Source: a virus
IMG/VR virus record: IMGVR_UViG_3300028734_000003
Location: 1-64,000 of that record
Reading direction: 5' to 3' (one strand)
Length of the DNA: 64,000 bases
The translations under genes and the position numbers were made by a program. Shown here one piece after another: positions 37,014-49,800 of this stretch (position 1 is the first letter of the stretch; every line of letters starts with the position of its first letter). A model generated the notes under the pieces. It saw only the letters and a list, made by a program, of their open reading frames with translations, did no database searches and was not told where the DNA came from.

Positions 37014-39074
37014 ATGAAAATAGTAACTGACTTTATTGCAAACGATAAGGGGTATACTAGAGTTTCACAGATTTTTGATTATTATCAAAAAAACGTTTGG
37101 CCTAAATGGATAAAAGACTACCAGTCTTATGCTGGAGATATGACTCCTAGAAAAGCCTACATAGATACTACTTGGCAATCAAATATTTCGTCTGGAATTA
37201 CAAAGAAAACGATCAAAACGTTTTTCGCACATATCTACGATAATCTAATTAAGTTCTATGTTTCTGGAGCATCTGAATCAGAGCAAGACAAGGAACAGGC
37301 AACACTTTGTGAGGAATATCTCATGTGGACATACTCAGTTTCAAAGACAAAAAGATTTTTGCATATGCAAATCCTTGATGCTTTGATTATCGGTGAGGGA
37401 TATGGTAAAGTTGGATTCAAAACCGTAAACAAGACTAAGAAATATGTTGTCCCTAAGTATGATCTTAAGGGAAATATCATTTCATGAGAAGTAAAAACTA
37501 AAAAAATATTTAAACAGAATGGTTCTTATGAATATATTTCTCCATTTGACTTACTTATCGACCCAGCAGCCAAAGATCCTTATGCTGCTCCAGTAAAAAT
37601 CAAAAGAGAATTGGTACCAGAATCCAAATTGACTGAAAAATATGGAATGTTTTTCCAATTACCAAAAGCAAAATTAGAAAAAGCAATGAATGACCCAAAA
37701 ATGTTTGCCACTAAAGACTGGACATACCAAAGAAACCAAATTCTTGTACAGGATTGACTTACGGATATCAACAGTTTCAATGGATCATACTCATTTGAAA
37801 AAAACAAGTATGTTGAAATGGTAGAGGTTTGGATTGATGATGGAATGGATGGTAGATTAGAACTTTGGATAAACGGATATTGTGTATATAACGCAATAAA
37901 TCCATATCCAATCGAAGAAGACCCATTTACATATCTATATTTCTCACTAGAGGGTGGTACAATTAGAGGTACTGGACTTGCTGGGCTACTTCGTCCATAT
38001 GACGACATGGCTTCTGCGTTTTTGAACGCATATATTGACGACCTAAAAATAAAAGCAAAACCTATTCTCCTTAGAGTTGCTGGAAAATCTCAAATAGTTT
38101 CCGGGAATAACGAGGTAGAATGGTACCCTGGACAAATTATAACCGTTGAAGATGTAAATCAACTTCAGCCATTAAATATCGGTGGTGCAAATGTGCAAGT
38201 TATCGACTTGGTAAACTTTATGGAAAATGCGGCCTTTATGGCAGCCGGTGTTAACGAAATAGTTATGGGATCTCCTATCTCAGGAGGTAAAGTACCTAGA
38301 GTTGCTGGTGATGTTGTCAATAGAGTACAAGGATTTAAGGTAAGGCTTCTCTCTTTGTTCGATTCTTTGAACGATGTTATGAGCAAGACTGGTAAATTCT
38401 GGATGGAACTTGGAAACATCTACATGCAGAAGGAAACGGTTATGAAAATCTTCAATGATGAAACTAAACTTTGGACTTGGAGAAAGATAAATGCAGAAAA
38501 TCTTGATGGTGAGTTCGATATCATCTTCGATACCGAAGCGCTCAAGACAGCATACAAAGAAATTAGAATTGCTCAGCTTACTCAGTTCCTATCCGTCATT
38601 GGAAATAATGCAATTGACCCATCTACTGGTATGCCTGTGATAAATTTCGCAGATCTTATCAGACAATTGGCTCAATATCTTGATTTGAAAGCTAATTTCA
38701 TCTATACGGATAAAGAGGCAGTAGCTAAAATTGAAAAAGCAGAACTACAAAAAATAAAGACCCAAGAAAAAGTACAAGCAAAAACAATGGAAGCAAAGGC
38801 TAGATTGGATGCTAAAGCGGCACCAGCACAACCTGCTCAACCAGAACAGTCTGCCGCAGGATCCGTAGATATTGCACAAGTTGTTAAAAATCTTGCTGCT
38901 CAATGAGGTGGACAACCATCACCAGAACAGCCAGTTCCAGAAGAACAAGCGCCAGCTCCAGAAAATATTGCAGATGTTGTTGCACAAGTAGCTGGAGATC
39001 AAAACCAACAAGCCGTTCAACCAGAAAATATACAAAAAACAGCCGTGAACGATATTTTAACCCCTCAAGACTAG
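37014..39074 (+). CDS. Portal protein (podovirus-like)
   Basis: 686 residues. LLRPYDDMASAFLNAYIDDLKIKAKPILLRV, NNEVEWYPGQIITVED and IDLVNFMENAAFMAAGVNEIVMGSPISGGKV fit the wing/stem/clip order of P22-like and related podovirus portals. Residues 560-640 form a Lys/Ala/Gln-rich helix; the last ~45 residues are Pro/Gln/Glu-rich and follow one TGA. It would make the 12-subunit ring for DNA entry and tail attachment. TGA use is low (about four codons). Confidence 0.85.
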
Positions 39075-39075
39075 G

Positions 39076-39351
39076 ATGGAATTCTTAAAAAAACTTGTAA
39101 ATGATTTCTTGGTTAAGAATGGTAAAGCCCATTTAATAACTTTATCTTTTGAGAAGAAGGATGTTTCATTTTGACAGTTTAATCTCGCTCATTATGGCGT
39201 TCTTTTGACTTATCTTAATAACAATCTTATTGATTGCTATGAGTCAGGGGACGTTGTATCAGCTGCTAGGTATAGGTCTAATATATTAGAGATCACCAAA
39301 GAGAAAATAGCCCTCGAAGAGAGAATTAGAAAGGAACAAAACCCATCATAA
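39076..39351 (+). CDS. Small head protein, hypothetical
   Basis: 91 residues starting one base after the portal stop. Helical; FLKKLVNDFLVKNGKAHLITLSFEKKD, YLNNNLIDCYESGDVVSAARYR and a charged C-terminal helix. One TGA glycine. May be a head or assembly accessory; no family recognised. Confidence 0.65.
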
Positions 39352-39375
39352 TTTTATTTATTATCTTTTTTGCTT

Positions 39376-40149
39376 ATGGCTGATTCAAACATTTCATCTA
39401 AAGACACACCAAACTATAACCTTTTTGATAAAGGTAATTACGATGAAGCCAGAAAAGCTTCTCAAGAAAAATTCAAGGGAACTGAAGTAAAAAATCCAAC
39501 TGAAGATTTTGCTGGTAAATATGGGAACACATTGGTAGGAACAAAACTTGTAAAAGCTATTGATGAATTTTCTAAACAGAATGGAATTGGCGGTGCAGAT
39601 AAACAAACTCTAGTAACCGACTATATTACAAATATTAGAAAGCCAGTAATGACTGGAGATCAAGTACAATCTGCATATAAAGAGGATTTGAAATGAAATG
39701 CTCTAGTAAATTATGGTCCTTCTATGCGTGAATGATACAAAAAATTAGAACCATATGGAATAAAGGTGGCTGATTGACAAAAGGAAGAGGTACCAGAACC
39801 AGAAAAAAAGGAAACTAAAAAATCATCAGCAATAAAAGCTGTATCATGAGCCCCAAAAAAAGAGGAAAATAAATGAACACAAGAAAATAAAGCAACACTA
39901 TCCGTAGCTAAATCAAACGATCTACATATAATGCCAACTATTTGACAAATAAATTGAATATGATCTGCTTGAGATATTTGAAAAGGTAAATTAGAAAAAC
40001 CAAAGTTTGATTTGAATAATATATGAAAGATGGCTCCAGACAACAAAGATTTAGTAAGTTTGGCCGAGACTATTCTTGACCGTGCAGCCAAAGAAAAGTA
40101 CGCTAAGCAGCGTAAACCTGGTGCATGAGACGTTGCCACAATAAAATAG
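39376..40149 (+). CDS. Head-associated hypothetical protein
   Basis: 257 residues from ATG 39376 (an upstream TTG is less likely). N-terminal 105 residues are folded (NLFDKGNYDEARKASQEKF, VKAIDEFSKQNGIG); then a TGA-rich, Lys/Glu/Pro linker; a Gly-rich segment IGQINGIGSAGDIGKGK in which most Gly are TGA; and a basic helical end. Between portal and scaffold, so probably a minor head protein or ejection protein. Confidence 0.62.
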
Positions 40150-40161
40150 TCAAAAAACATA

Positions 40162-40190
40162 TTGATATTCATCTATATATCTATATATAA
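40162..40190 (+). promoter_or_regulatory. Promoter-like element before the scaffold/capsid genes, copy 1
   Basis: TTGATA (40162-40167), 17 bases (TTCATCTATATATCTAT), ATATAA (40185-40190). The same 25-base block recurs at 63946-63974. A second TATAAT follows at 40214-40219, ten bases before ATG 40229, which also has AAGGGG as a ribosome-binding site. Confidence 0.6.
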
Positions 40191-40228
40191 ATGATAATTG
40201 TAAGGTTTTAGTATATAATTGTAAGGGG

Positions 40229-41143
40229 ATGCCACAACCACAAGTATTAGATCGTGACGCTAATCACGCCGCTTTCAACCATGCTCTAGGTAAAGGTTAT
40301 GATGAAATGCAATCATCAAAATCAGAACTAGATATCAAAAATTTTGCTCCTGAAGCAGCGGATACTGCTGAAGAACCAGCAAAACCAGAAGAACCTACAG
40401 CAGAAGCTCCAGCTCCGGAAGAAGCTCCGGAAGAAGAACCAGCTACTACTGAAGAAAAACCTGTTGAAGGTAGTGAACCAGAACCACCAGCACATGACGA
40501 GTCTAAGGCTGAACCAGAAACACCTGGCGAAGAAGATAAGACTGCTGTTGAGGAAGGGGAAGCTCTATTGGAAACAGTAAGAACGTTATTGGGTATAGTT
40601 GATGAGGCCCCGCAGCCTAAAGAAGTTGAAGATCAAAAGGTAGTTGTTGAAGAAGCCGCAAAAGCATCTGAGGCAGCGCCAGAAGATGTTGAACTTACAG
40701 CTAAACTACAAGGCGAAATTGATAAACTTAATGAACTCGTTCTCCAAAAAGAGATTTTGAGCGAACAAGATGCAAAGGAAAAAGAAAGATACAAGGCAGA
40801 ATTGGAAAATGCTAATCAGGAAATAGATAAACTAAATTCTGATACAGCTACTCTAAAGGAATCCCATGATCTTTTGAACTCTGATGAGAGAGTTAAATCT
40901 CTTGCAACATTCATGAGCAAATTTAAAGCTGGTGATGAAACCGTCAAAGACGATATCAAATCAATTCTTGATGAAATGGTCCAAGAAGTTTATGGAGTAA
41001 GTATTGATTCAATGATGAAAGACATGGCTGAGCAACAAACTGCGACAGCAGCATCCCCATCATCGTCTACATATAGCTCTGAAAAAGACAAAGCTCCTGG
41101 TGGAAGACAATTGTTAGACATCAGACAGTATATGAAGGATTAG
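40229..41143 (+). CDS. Capsid scaffolding protein
   Basis: 304 residues, very acidic: Glu/Pro/Ala-rich residues 40-160 (repeated A-E-E-P-A type pieces), a coiled coil at 165-225 (LQGEIDKLNELVLQKE, EIDKLNSDTATLKES) and a C-terminal ordered segment ending DIRQYMKD. Size, charge, coiled coil and position directly before the major capsid gene are standard for scaffolds. Not a single TGA codon; all Gly are GGN. It has one of the few good Shine-Dalgarno sequences. Confidence 0.82.
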   Translation: MPQPQVLDRDANHAAFNHALGKGYDEMQSSKSELDIKNFAPEAADTAEEPAKPEEPTAEAPAPEEAPEEEPATTEEKPVEGSEPEPPAHDESKAEPETPGEEDKTAVEEGEALLETVRTLLGIVDEAPQPKEVEDQKVVVEEAAKASEAAPEDVELTAKLQGEIDKLNELVLQKEILSEQDAKEKERYKAELENANQEIDKLNSDTATLKESHDLLNSDERVKSLATFMSKFKAGDETVKDDIKSILDEMVQEVYGVSIDSMMKDMAEQQTATAASPSSSTYSSEKDKAPGGRQLLDIRQYMKD

Positions 41144-41171
41144 CTTTTTTTATACATAACCTATAACCAAA

Positions 41172-42518
41172 ATGTCTTTTAGCGTAACTAATGATTCTCC
41201 TACGGCTGTGTTGAAAACACTCCCACAAGTAGGTGCGTACTCTTTCGAGGCGTGGAAAAATTACAACAAAAAGCTCGGATCTTGGCTCTTTGGAGACCAA
41301 TTGTTCGGAACCTCTACAGCAAAAAATGTTAGCTTCAAAAATTTGAAGATTGACGCTGTAACAACTAAGGATGGATATGTAGTTGAATGGTCTACTATCG
41401 CAATGAAGAGAGCATCAACAACAACAAGTACAGCAGGTGCTGGAACTGTTAAAACATTGGCAGCTACACAAGGTTTCTCAAAGGGTGATAAGATCATCTT
41501 CGAGGCTATTGATGGAACTGAAACATATGCTTTCGTAGCATCTGTAGATTCAACTACACAAATCACTTTGGCAGCTTCAATTACAACTGCCGCAACTGAT
41601 CTTGTTAAGAGAGTTGCTTCTGCTAAGAGAGTTGGAGATGTTGTTGATAGAACAGATTACGATCCTACTAGAAACAAGACATCAAACAACTTCCAAACAT
41701 TCCAAGCAAAATTCTCAGTTACTGACCAAACACTTAATTCTCATATGGATCTTTACTTCAGAGGTGGGCAACCAAATCCAGACGAAGCAAAATCTACTAA
41801 AGAAATTATGCTGGAAGGAATCAATAACTACCTCCAAATGAAAACAGCTCAAAAACTCGGAAACGAAATTTTCGGAGATATCGCAGCAACATTCTTCAAA
41901 GGAAAGAAAGATACTTACACAGATGGTTCTTCTAAAGTAAGATACTATGCTGGAGGATTGGCTGAAGTAGTTGATACAGTTACTATTTCTGCTTCTGATG
42001 AAGGTGATGCAATTCTAGAACAAATCTACAACGCTACATACGATGTATACAACTACTCAGCTGCATACGGAAATGAAAAGGTTGTTATGATTGGAAACTC
42101 AGCATTTGTTAAGAAATTTGGAACATTGAGACAAAACAATGTACAAATCCAATTGTCATCTGCTCCAACTGAATTCGGATTCGGTCTCCAAAAGATCAAC
42201 TTCCCACAATTCGACTACTTGATGCTTGGTTTTGAACCATCTCTTGACGAATGTGACATCAACGCACCAGTAGCATACGTTATTCCTTTGGATCTTATCG
42301 GAGCGTACAGAAAAATGTACCACGGTTTGAACGAAAACTTCGCTCCTGAAATGGGTAGCCCAGATATCCTTATCAAGAAATCAGTTACTGATGAAGATAC
42401 AATGGATACAACTACTCTTCTCATGATCTACGATCTTACTTTCATCTTCGGAGGAAACGATTCAGCTACTAACTTTGGTGCTGGAAAAGGATTGTACAAG
42501 AAAATCATCTTGTCTTAG
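41172..42518 (+). CDS. Major capsid protein
   Basis: 448 residues. N-terminal helical arm (VLKTLPQVGAYSFEAWKNY), a beta-rich inserted domain at 70-160 (Thr/Ala strands), FQTFQAKFSVTDQTLNSHMDLYF, then GINNYLQMKTAQKLGNEIFG spine-like helix and a P-domain/A-domain end (VMIGNSAFVKKFG, DYLMLGFEPSLDECD). Fold type HK97 is inferred from size, position after scaffold and helix/strand order. About 40 glycines, none written TGA, indicating codon selection for high expression. The leader ends AACCAAAATG. Confidence 0.82.
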   Translation: MSFSVTNDSPTAVLKTLPQVGAYSFEAWKNYNKKLGSWLFGDQLFGTSTAKNVSFKNLKIDAVTTKDGYVVEWSTIAMKRASTTTSTAGAGTVKTLAATQGFSKGDKIIFEAIDGTETYAFVASVDSTTQITLAASITTAATDLVKRVASAKRVGDVVDRTDYDPTRNKTSNNFQTFQAKFSVTDQTLNSHMDLYFRGGQPNPDEAKSTKEIMLEGINNYLQMKTAQKLGNEIFGDIAATFFKGKKDTYTDGSSKVRYYAGGLAEVVDTVTISASDEGDAILEQIYNATYDVYNYSAAYGNEKVVMIGNSAFVKKFGTLRQNNVQIQLSSAPTEFGFGLQKINFPQFDYLMLGFEPSLDECDINAPVAYVIPLDLIGAYRKMYHGLNENFAPEMGSPDILIKKSVTDEDTMDTTTLLMIYDLTFIFGGNDSATNFGAGKGLYKKIILS

Positions 42519-42571
42519 TATATTTGGAGGGGTAAAACCCTCCTCCTTTAATTTTTTTACCAAAATTCGCT

Positions 42572-42901
42572 ATGCTTATTGCAAAAAGAAAAACGCTAGC
42601 AATGCTAGCTCCAGCAGATACAGCCGAAGCAACATTGCTTACGATTGGTGCTGGTAAACAAGTAGAACTTAATTTGTACATTAACAATGTAACAGGTACT
42701 GCTGCAAACGTTACTGTAAAATTGGTTTCTGGTGGGGTAACAGTTTCTTTGAGAACTGCTGTTTCTTTGGCAGCTAATGCTACAAATGATGCGGCTCCAA
42801 TTAAACTATTCCTTTCTGCTGGTGATGCTATTAAGGTAACTTCAGGGACAGCTAATGCTATCGCTTTTGTTGCTAGTGGTATTGAATACCTTGCTAAATA
42901 G
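42572..42901 (+). CDS. Capsid decoration protein candidate
   Basis: 109 residues, all beta: alternating Val/Thr/Ala strands (KQVELNLYINNVTGTAANVTVKLVSGGVTVSL, then GDAIKVTSGTANAIAFVASG). Immunoglobulin-like or jelly-roll sandwich of the kind found as head decoration or fibre-head proteins. No TGA. It is similar in pattern to the 118-residue protein at 58994-59350. Confidence 0.68.
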   Translation: MLIAKRKTLAMLAPADTAEATLLTIGAGKQVELNLYINNVTGTAANVTVKLVSGGVTVSLRTAVSLAANATNDAAPIKLFLSAGDAIKVTSGTANAIAFVASGIEYLAK

Positions 42902-42924
42902 TCTACAGAAAATTTACACATATA

Positions 42925-42952
42925 AAGAGAGGGCTGTGGCTCTCTTTTTTTT
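42925..42952 (+). terminator. Rho-independent terminator after the capsid genes
   Basis: AAGAGAG/CTCTCTT stem (42925-42931 with 42940-42946), loop GGCTGTGG, followed by eight T. Limits read-through from the capsid unit into the connector genes. Confidence 0.82.
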
Positions 42953-43020
42953 ATATTTGTATTGTATTTTTGTATTTTTTTAATATAAGTTGGATGATTT
43001 TAGATTATAATTACTAAAAA

Positions 43021-43650
43021 ATGTTTGATAATGTAACGGCAAAACAGTTCATGTCTACAGTTTTAGCTGATTGTAACCAATATGTTTGACAGGCGTTATT
43101 TACTCCAACATATCTATATGGAAAGTTAAATAATGCTATTTTTTATATTCTGAATTATAGAAAACGATACTGGAATGTCCAGGTAGATATTTTATGAGAC
43201 GGAGTAACTGAACTAAGTACATATTCACTTTCTATAAGACCAAAGCTTATAGAATTTGTTAAAAATGCTTCGGATGAAGATTATAAAAAACTAAAAATGT
43301 CTGTTACAGGATCCTCAACAAAAAAATGGTTCACTATAAATGGTACACAACTTGTGTTATGAGAGCCAGTAACAAAAATTCATGTACAATATGAAAAATA
43401 TTTCACAAGATATACTGTTGTAAATTCAGATTTGGAGCTTCCAATCCCTCCAGAATACAATGAAGCACTTGAGCAAAAATTTCTTTCTTCAATATCTGGT
43501 CTATGGCTAGGTGAGGGAATGGGAAATCTACTTTCTGGATATAGAAATGGCGCAGTTGATGCATTAAATAATTTAGCAAAAACAGATAGTTATGATGATC
43601 CAGTAGATCAAATTAAATCAAAAATTTTCTGAAATTGATGAGCTGTTTAG
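43021..43650 (+). CDS. Head-tail connector / adaptor protein
   Basis: 209 residues. MFDNVTAKQFMSTVLADCNQYVGQALFTPTYLYGKLNNAIFYILNYRKRYW is like the helical ring adaptors of podoviruses; then LELPIPPEYNEALEQKFLSSISGLWLGEGMGNL, an adaptor-like amphipathic helix set. Ends with four TGA glycines. Position between capsid and tail nozzle genes fits an adaptor ring below the portal. Confidence 0.68.
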
Positions 43651-43666
43651 TTTTTTATAAAAACCT

Positions 43667-45460
43667 ATGGTAGTACAACTATTGGATAAAATGCCAAAAG
43701 AAGGGTTTAATGATCAATTTACGGAGATAATAAATTGAGAAATTACCAACCCCCCATATAATCAGAACTTTGCTGATAAGGCATTTTTTATAAAAAAAAG
43801 ATACGGTGTTGATTTGTTGAAATCTAAACCAGGAGAAACATTCTATGACATTATCGAATATCGTGATGCAAATAAAACAGAGGTACTTGTTTCATCTATG
43901 ACAGCGACAAAAATTATTGTATATAAATTAGACCTAAACACTTTGGTGCTTACGGAAATATTGAATCAGAATAAAGGAAATAATGCAAGAATGTTCAAGG
44001 TACTTGCTGGATGAGAATCTGTCTTGGCCACATGAACTGCTGTGTCTGGTACGATCAACAGCATTACAAAAACATCTGCATGATGGACTGTAAATCAATT
44101 CGCTGGAGCCTATATTTATTTGGCAAGTGGAACTGGTGCTGGTTCTTTATGTAATATTCTTTCAAATACTGCTGATACTATCACAGTTTCTAATACTGGT
44201 GGTGGAGACCCGTTCGATGTCGCTCCTGCTTCAGGGACTGTCTTTACAGTATATAATTCCCTCACAAGCAATATTATGATTCAGACATCTGACTCATATC
44301 GAAAATATGATGGAGCTAGTTTTGTACAAGTAGTCCCTACACAAGGATCAAAAATAGCCGATGCTACGATGTGGAAAAGTATCTTCTGGTATGCTGACGT
44401 AAAAGGAAATGTTTTCTATTCTGATGAAAGAGATATTTTCAAATTTTATGATGGGGCCACAGCTTCTGCAAGAATTTTAAGAACTGGTGAAACGGATATT
44501 TCTAGATTGTATCCATTTGGTGATGTTATGCTTATTTGTACACCAAACAAAATGCATCTAGTTAAAGCTAGTCTAAATAGTTCTACTGGAAATACAATAT
44601 TCTCCACACAAGAAGTCCTATCAAATCTATGATTATTCAGTAGCGATGCGATACATTATAATAAATGATTGTATTTTGTTGGTAGCGATAAATCATTTTA
44701 CTCTTTGGCTCTTACAGTTACCGGTACGCAATATGTCGGAGATCCACAAGAACAAGGACAAACAGTTTCAAATTATCTAAATAGATTTGTATTGGGAACT
44801 GATAAGTTGAGTGTATATTCTGATAGTAGAAACATTTATATTTATGATACTATTGGTAATGCTGAAGAATTTGTCTACAATATTAAATATAAAGGTTGGA
44901 CAAAAAATGAATACGCTATAAATGTCTCTGGGAAAAAGATACTGAACAATGTTTTCTATTTTCTTGGGACATGATATATAGGATTTAAGAGTTCGTCTGC
45001 GTATACTGACCTTTGAATAGATTATACACAGAAAATAGAATCAATATTTGGACAAGATAACATTATGACTATGAAGGCGTGGAAATATTTTGCCGTATTG
45101 CTTGGAAAAACTGATTATACCCAAGATGGAATATTAAATGCTGAATGGCAAATAAATAACAAAAAGTTTTCAAAGGAATGGGATATATTCAACACTGAGT
45201 ATCTATCAAATATCTTTGATGCTTTGCAAGATACAATGTGATCTTCTCTCATGTGAGGGGAGTTGATGGGATGAGATAAGTCAGATGCTATAGCGGCAAT
45301 ATCTGATATAGAAATAATGAAAACTCCGATTGATATTGCAGGGTTTTTATGTAAATTATCATTAACAAGCATCGGATGAAGTTGAATTATGTTTGGTGGT
45401 TGGGCATGATATGAAAACGATATGAATCCAAATATTAAAACTGTAACAAATGTCATTTAA
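43667..45460 (+). CDS. Tail nozzle / tail tubular protein B-like
   Basis: 597 residues. Large beta protein with repeated S-D-S-Y-R-K-Y-D-G, W-Y-A-D-V-K-G-N-V-F-Y-S-D and V-G-S-D-K-S-F-Y-S-L motifs, i.e. blades of a beta-propeller, flanked by beta-sandwich parts. This is the architecture of podovirus nozzle (gp12/tail tubular B) proteins. C-terminal GGSGIMFGGWAG has several TGA glycines. Position after the adaptor supports it. Confidence 0.68.
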
Positions 45461-45479
45461 CCTATAACAACTTACCAAA

Positions 45480-46811
45480 ATGGTATCAGTAGACTCTTGA
45501 AAGGTAGCAGCTATTGTAGACGCTGCAAAAAAGGCTGGTAAATCACAAGCCGATATTGATGCCGCTATGGCAAAAGCAGGAATAACTCAAGGAGCTTCTT
45601 GAGGATATGTTGGTGTTGGTTCCCCAGCAATTCCATCTACATCTAAAAATTTCACATGAGGGGACCCAGGTATTGCTGATAATCCTGCTGCATATTGATC
45701 AAAAATAAACGCAAAAGGGGAGACTGTAAGAGATCCGATGGCAGCAACTACTCCGGCCGTAAAGCTAAATACTCCTGCAACAATAGATACTTCCGCACTA
45801 AACGGAGTAAAGGGTTGAAGTGCTATCGCAGATATGTTCAAACAACAATATGGAGCTCTATCTTGAGATATCCAGGCAATTGCAAAACAATTATGAGATA
45901 CAACAGGTATATTTGAGTCTAAAATTAAGACAGCTCTTATGAAAGCTGATGAAACTAGGGCTATTCAAACATCATTAAACCAAAAATTACAAGATTCTTT
46001 CTGAGTCTTGGAAGGCGCACAGTCACAGAAATATCAAGATATCCTAAATAGAATCAATAAACAAGAAGGAACAATAGACTCTAAATTTGGAGAAATGAAA
46101 TCAAATCTAGATACAATTAAAACTGGTTATGAAGCACAACAAGAGGCTGGAGACCAAGCATCTAGTATTGCAGCTTCTAGACAACTCAGAGGATTGGGTG
46201 GTGAGTCTGGACAAATAATTGCAAGTGGTATGTGACAAGCAAGAGCAAGGACATCAATGTTAAATATGGTGAAGCTCGATGCAGATCTTGCAGAACAAGC
46301 AAATACACTTACACAAAACTATCTCCAATTAAAAAATACAGTTATGCAGGATGCTAATTTGAATGATTCAAACAGACAAAACATATTGAACACATTAAAT
46401 GATAAATTCAACGCTATTGCGCAACTCCAATGAGGTACTGAACAACAATATACAGAAGCTAAGTTTGCTCCAGTTACGCAAATGCAAGACACATTGATCA
46501 ATCAAAAACTTGGTCAATATGTAAACGAAGGAAACCAAAAATGGATGAATACCTCTCCAGCTATGAGAGAATCTCAAATACAACAAATCTTGTGAACAGC
46601 TTTAAGCTCAAAAGTAAAGGTTCCTGCGAGTGTTGTAGCAAACGCTAGAAATGCTGGTACTGCAACAGATATGATGAACTACTTGTATAATTATATTGTC
46701 ACAAACATACCTAAGGCAAATACAAACTCTAGCGGTATGAGCGCAATCTCAGCTCTATTATCTGCACAATGAGGAGCTTCTTCAGCTGCTTCAACAGGAA
46801 ATTCTGTTTAG
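45480..46811 (+). CDS. Internal virion / DNA-ejection protein candidate
   Basis: 443 residues. N-terminal Ala/Gly/Thr-rich segment (about 1-120) then long helices with heptad character (QKYQDILNRINKQEGTIDS, LDADLAEQANTLTQNYLQ). Small residues and coiled coil resemble pilot/ejection proteins of podoviruses. It precedes the giant ejection-type gene. Leader is ACCAAAATG. About 13 TGA glycines. Confidence 0.6.
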
Positions 46812-46828
46812 TTCTTAACATATAAGGT

Positions 46829-49800
46829 ATGTGATTGATTGATTTCGTAAAATGAGCTTGGGATGAAGCAAAAAATGTAGTGTCCGATATCAAAGACTTT
46901 CTCGAAGTACCTATTAGAGAAGTCCAAAATTCATGAATCACATTACCTATAGGGGACTGAATACAAATAATGAAAGGGAATGAACAATGAGTATCTGATG
47001 TAATCAATACTCAAAATATTCCTGTTGCCCAGGTGAACACAGATACAATCAAAAATATGCAAAACATCTTTTCCGATAACAAAGTAACGGCGCAAGAAAA
47101 ACAATATATTTCTACTCTCCCCGAGGCATATCAAAATATATTCAAAGCATCAAAAACACTGGACCAGTTAAAAAGCTATGTTTATAACCCAGAATTTCTA
47201 AAGGCTGATCCAGCTGCTGCAACAAAAATGAAGGAAGATTATAATTCTAACCTGCAAAATCTTAATTACAACCTAAAGAGAATTGAGGAATTAGATCCTG
47301 GACACGCACAAAACCAAGAATTAGATAAACAATATTTCCAAACTGAATTTCAAAAAGCCACTCCCAAGATGAAAGATCTTGAGGATATTTTTGGTAAAAA
47401 TACAGATGTGGCAAACGCCTACAATAAAACTGTATACAACTCTATCTCGGATGTGAGCGATTTAATAACCCAAGCTAGAGATAATAAATTACAAGATGAT
47501 CCTTATTTTGTTTCAAAAATAGAATCTCTTAAAAAAATGAAGGACCAGCTTCAAAATGTCATGTATTTGAAAACTAAAAATAACGCTAGCCAGATAAAAG
47601 ACTGGAATGACGCATTTGATTTGATATCTAATGACGATTCTGCAAAAATGTTGGCACAAAACATTACAGATACCGAAGAAGATATTAGACAAGATCTTAT
47701 GAAAAAATCTGTAGCCAAAACATATGAAGAAAATAAGCCTATCCTTGGTACATATAAATGAGCAGAATACTTGTTGAGTTTCGTTACTAGGGGTTTGGAT
47801 GAAGTTATACAACAAGTTGCCCCAGTTAAAGCGACAGACCTATCGGACCTGGAATATCTCTCACAAAATAACGGTGTAATTAAAAATGCTATTGGTAAAA
47901 CAGCAAATCGAGCAATCAGAAACGGTTGAGAGCTAGCTCAGTTGTTTGTTCCTGTAGAATGATTAGTAAAATGAGCACAGATTGGAATAAAAGGTGTCAT
48001 GGATATTGGTAAGGCTGTAAAATTTGTTGATGCTGCTGCTGATGCTAGCAAGGTTATCAACTCATTAAACAATATGGATAAGGCATTTAACCTGGTAAAA
48101 GGTACTGTTGGTATTGATTCCATGTTCGATTATAATCTATCTGCTGGAATGTCAGATGCAAATACATCTACAAATATTCTTTTCAATGTAATTTGAGAAG
48201 GACTCCCATTGATAAAATGAGCAATAAAAGACTACAAAGAAGCTGGTATTACAAAACTAAAGGCAGCCGAATTTGACCAGGCATATAAAAATGCGTCATT
48301 CGATGTTGCTATTGATGGAGCTGATGCTTCAAAAACAGTCAAAGTAAATATGTTTGATCTTTTGGGTGCTAAGTGAGATAGTGTAAATGACATCATTAGG
48401 GCGGCTGGAGACTGAGCAAAAATAGATACAGAAACATTTAGAGTATCCTTGAATAATGCTTTAGATAAATTTACCACTGGTTTAGTTGCTTGAGAAAAAG
48501 CTGTAGAGCCAGAAGCTAGAGCATTTATTAGAAGTGTCTTTGAGGGTGTTGCTAATACTCTCACAGATATGGGAGAAAGAACTAAATTACTTAATGGTAT
48601 AGAGGGAAGAATAGCCACTAGAGATGGTCTTATTAGCGCATTATATGAATCTAAAAAAGTATTCAACGATGTTGCTAAATCAGAGGCAGGAATACTCACA
48701 GATATGGTCAAATACTCACAAGGCTCATTTAACGAATTAGGATTTGTCCCTGTAGAGAATATGGAAAAATTAGTAAATCATAAGCAAAATTTTGTGAAGG
48801 CTGTTGCTGATCACTTCACTGGTAAAAATATATCAGAAGGAACAAGAACCGTGGTTGATAAGATACTTTCAAATGTAAATGAAACTGGGAAAGTTTCTGA
48901 CTCTCATATTATGGGGCTTATAAGGGCTTTCAATGAATGATTTGCCGGCTGAACAGCTGAAGAATATATGAAAAAATTACAAGAGTTTTCTCAAAACACT
49001 CTTAATTATGTACCAGAGGGGTTGAAATCTATAGAGTCTATCAAAAAGATAGGCGCTCTTGCTGAAACAAAATTTCTCGATAATATAAAAGCTGCAAAAA
49101 TAAATGTAAAATTTGAAAAACTTGGTACTGGTATAGGTTGAACATTTAAGGATGGATCGGCTATAATTTCTTTATATAAGGGATTCTATAAAAATCCAGA
49201 CGATTTTGTTATTGGATTTGTTCATGAGCTTACCCACGGTCTCATCAACAAAGAATCCAAATTATACACAGAGATGGCAGTTAAATATTCCGAGGGTGTA
49301 GCAGAATTGAACACAAAATTCGCTTCTCTATACGATTGATTTGATATCAAAAATTTGGATGTTAAAAAACTCCAGGAGAAATGATTTTCTCAAGACGAAA
49401 TTGACTATCTAAAAACCTATGGATATAGATTCAAAAATACTGATGAATTTATTGCATATAATGTTTCTGAATCTCTAGTTGGTAAAGCTCCTAGTGAGGC
49501 TTTTGAAATATTGAAAACTAAAGTTAAGGCTGTTGCCGATGTCGCTTTTGATTGAAAGGTTACAGATGATATGTTTAAGGTAGCTGGAGATAAACTCATG
49601 AATGGTAGATTCAAGGCGTCAAGCGCAAAGCCGTCCGTTGCTAGGGATATTGATAACTATATCTATTCTGAATCTGGTAGAAGATTATTTTCTTCAGATA
49701 TAAACGACATTGCTAAGGCAAATGAAAATATTGGTAGCATAGCATCTTTTCAAAAGTTGATAAACGATACTGACGCTGAGACATTGGCTGCTAATATGAA

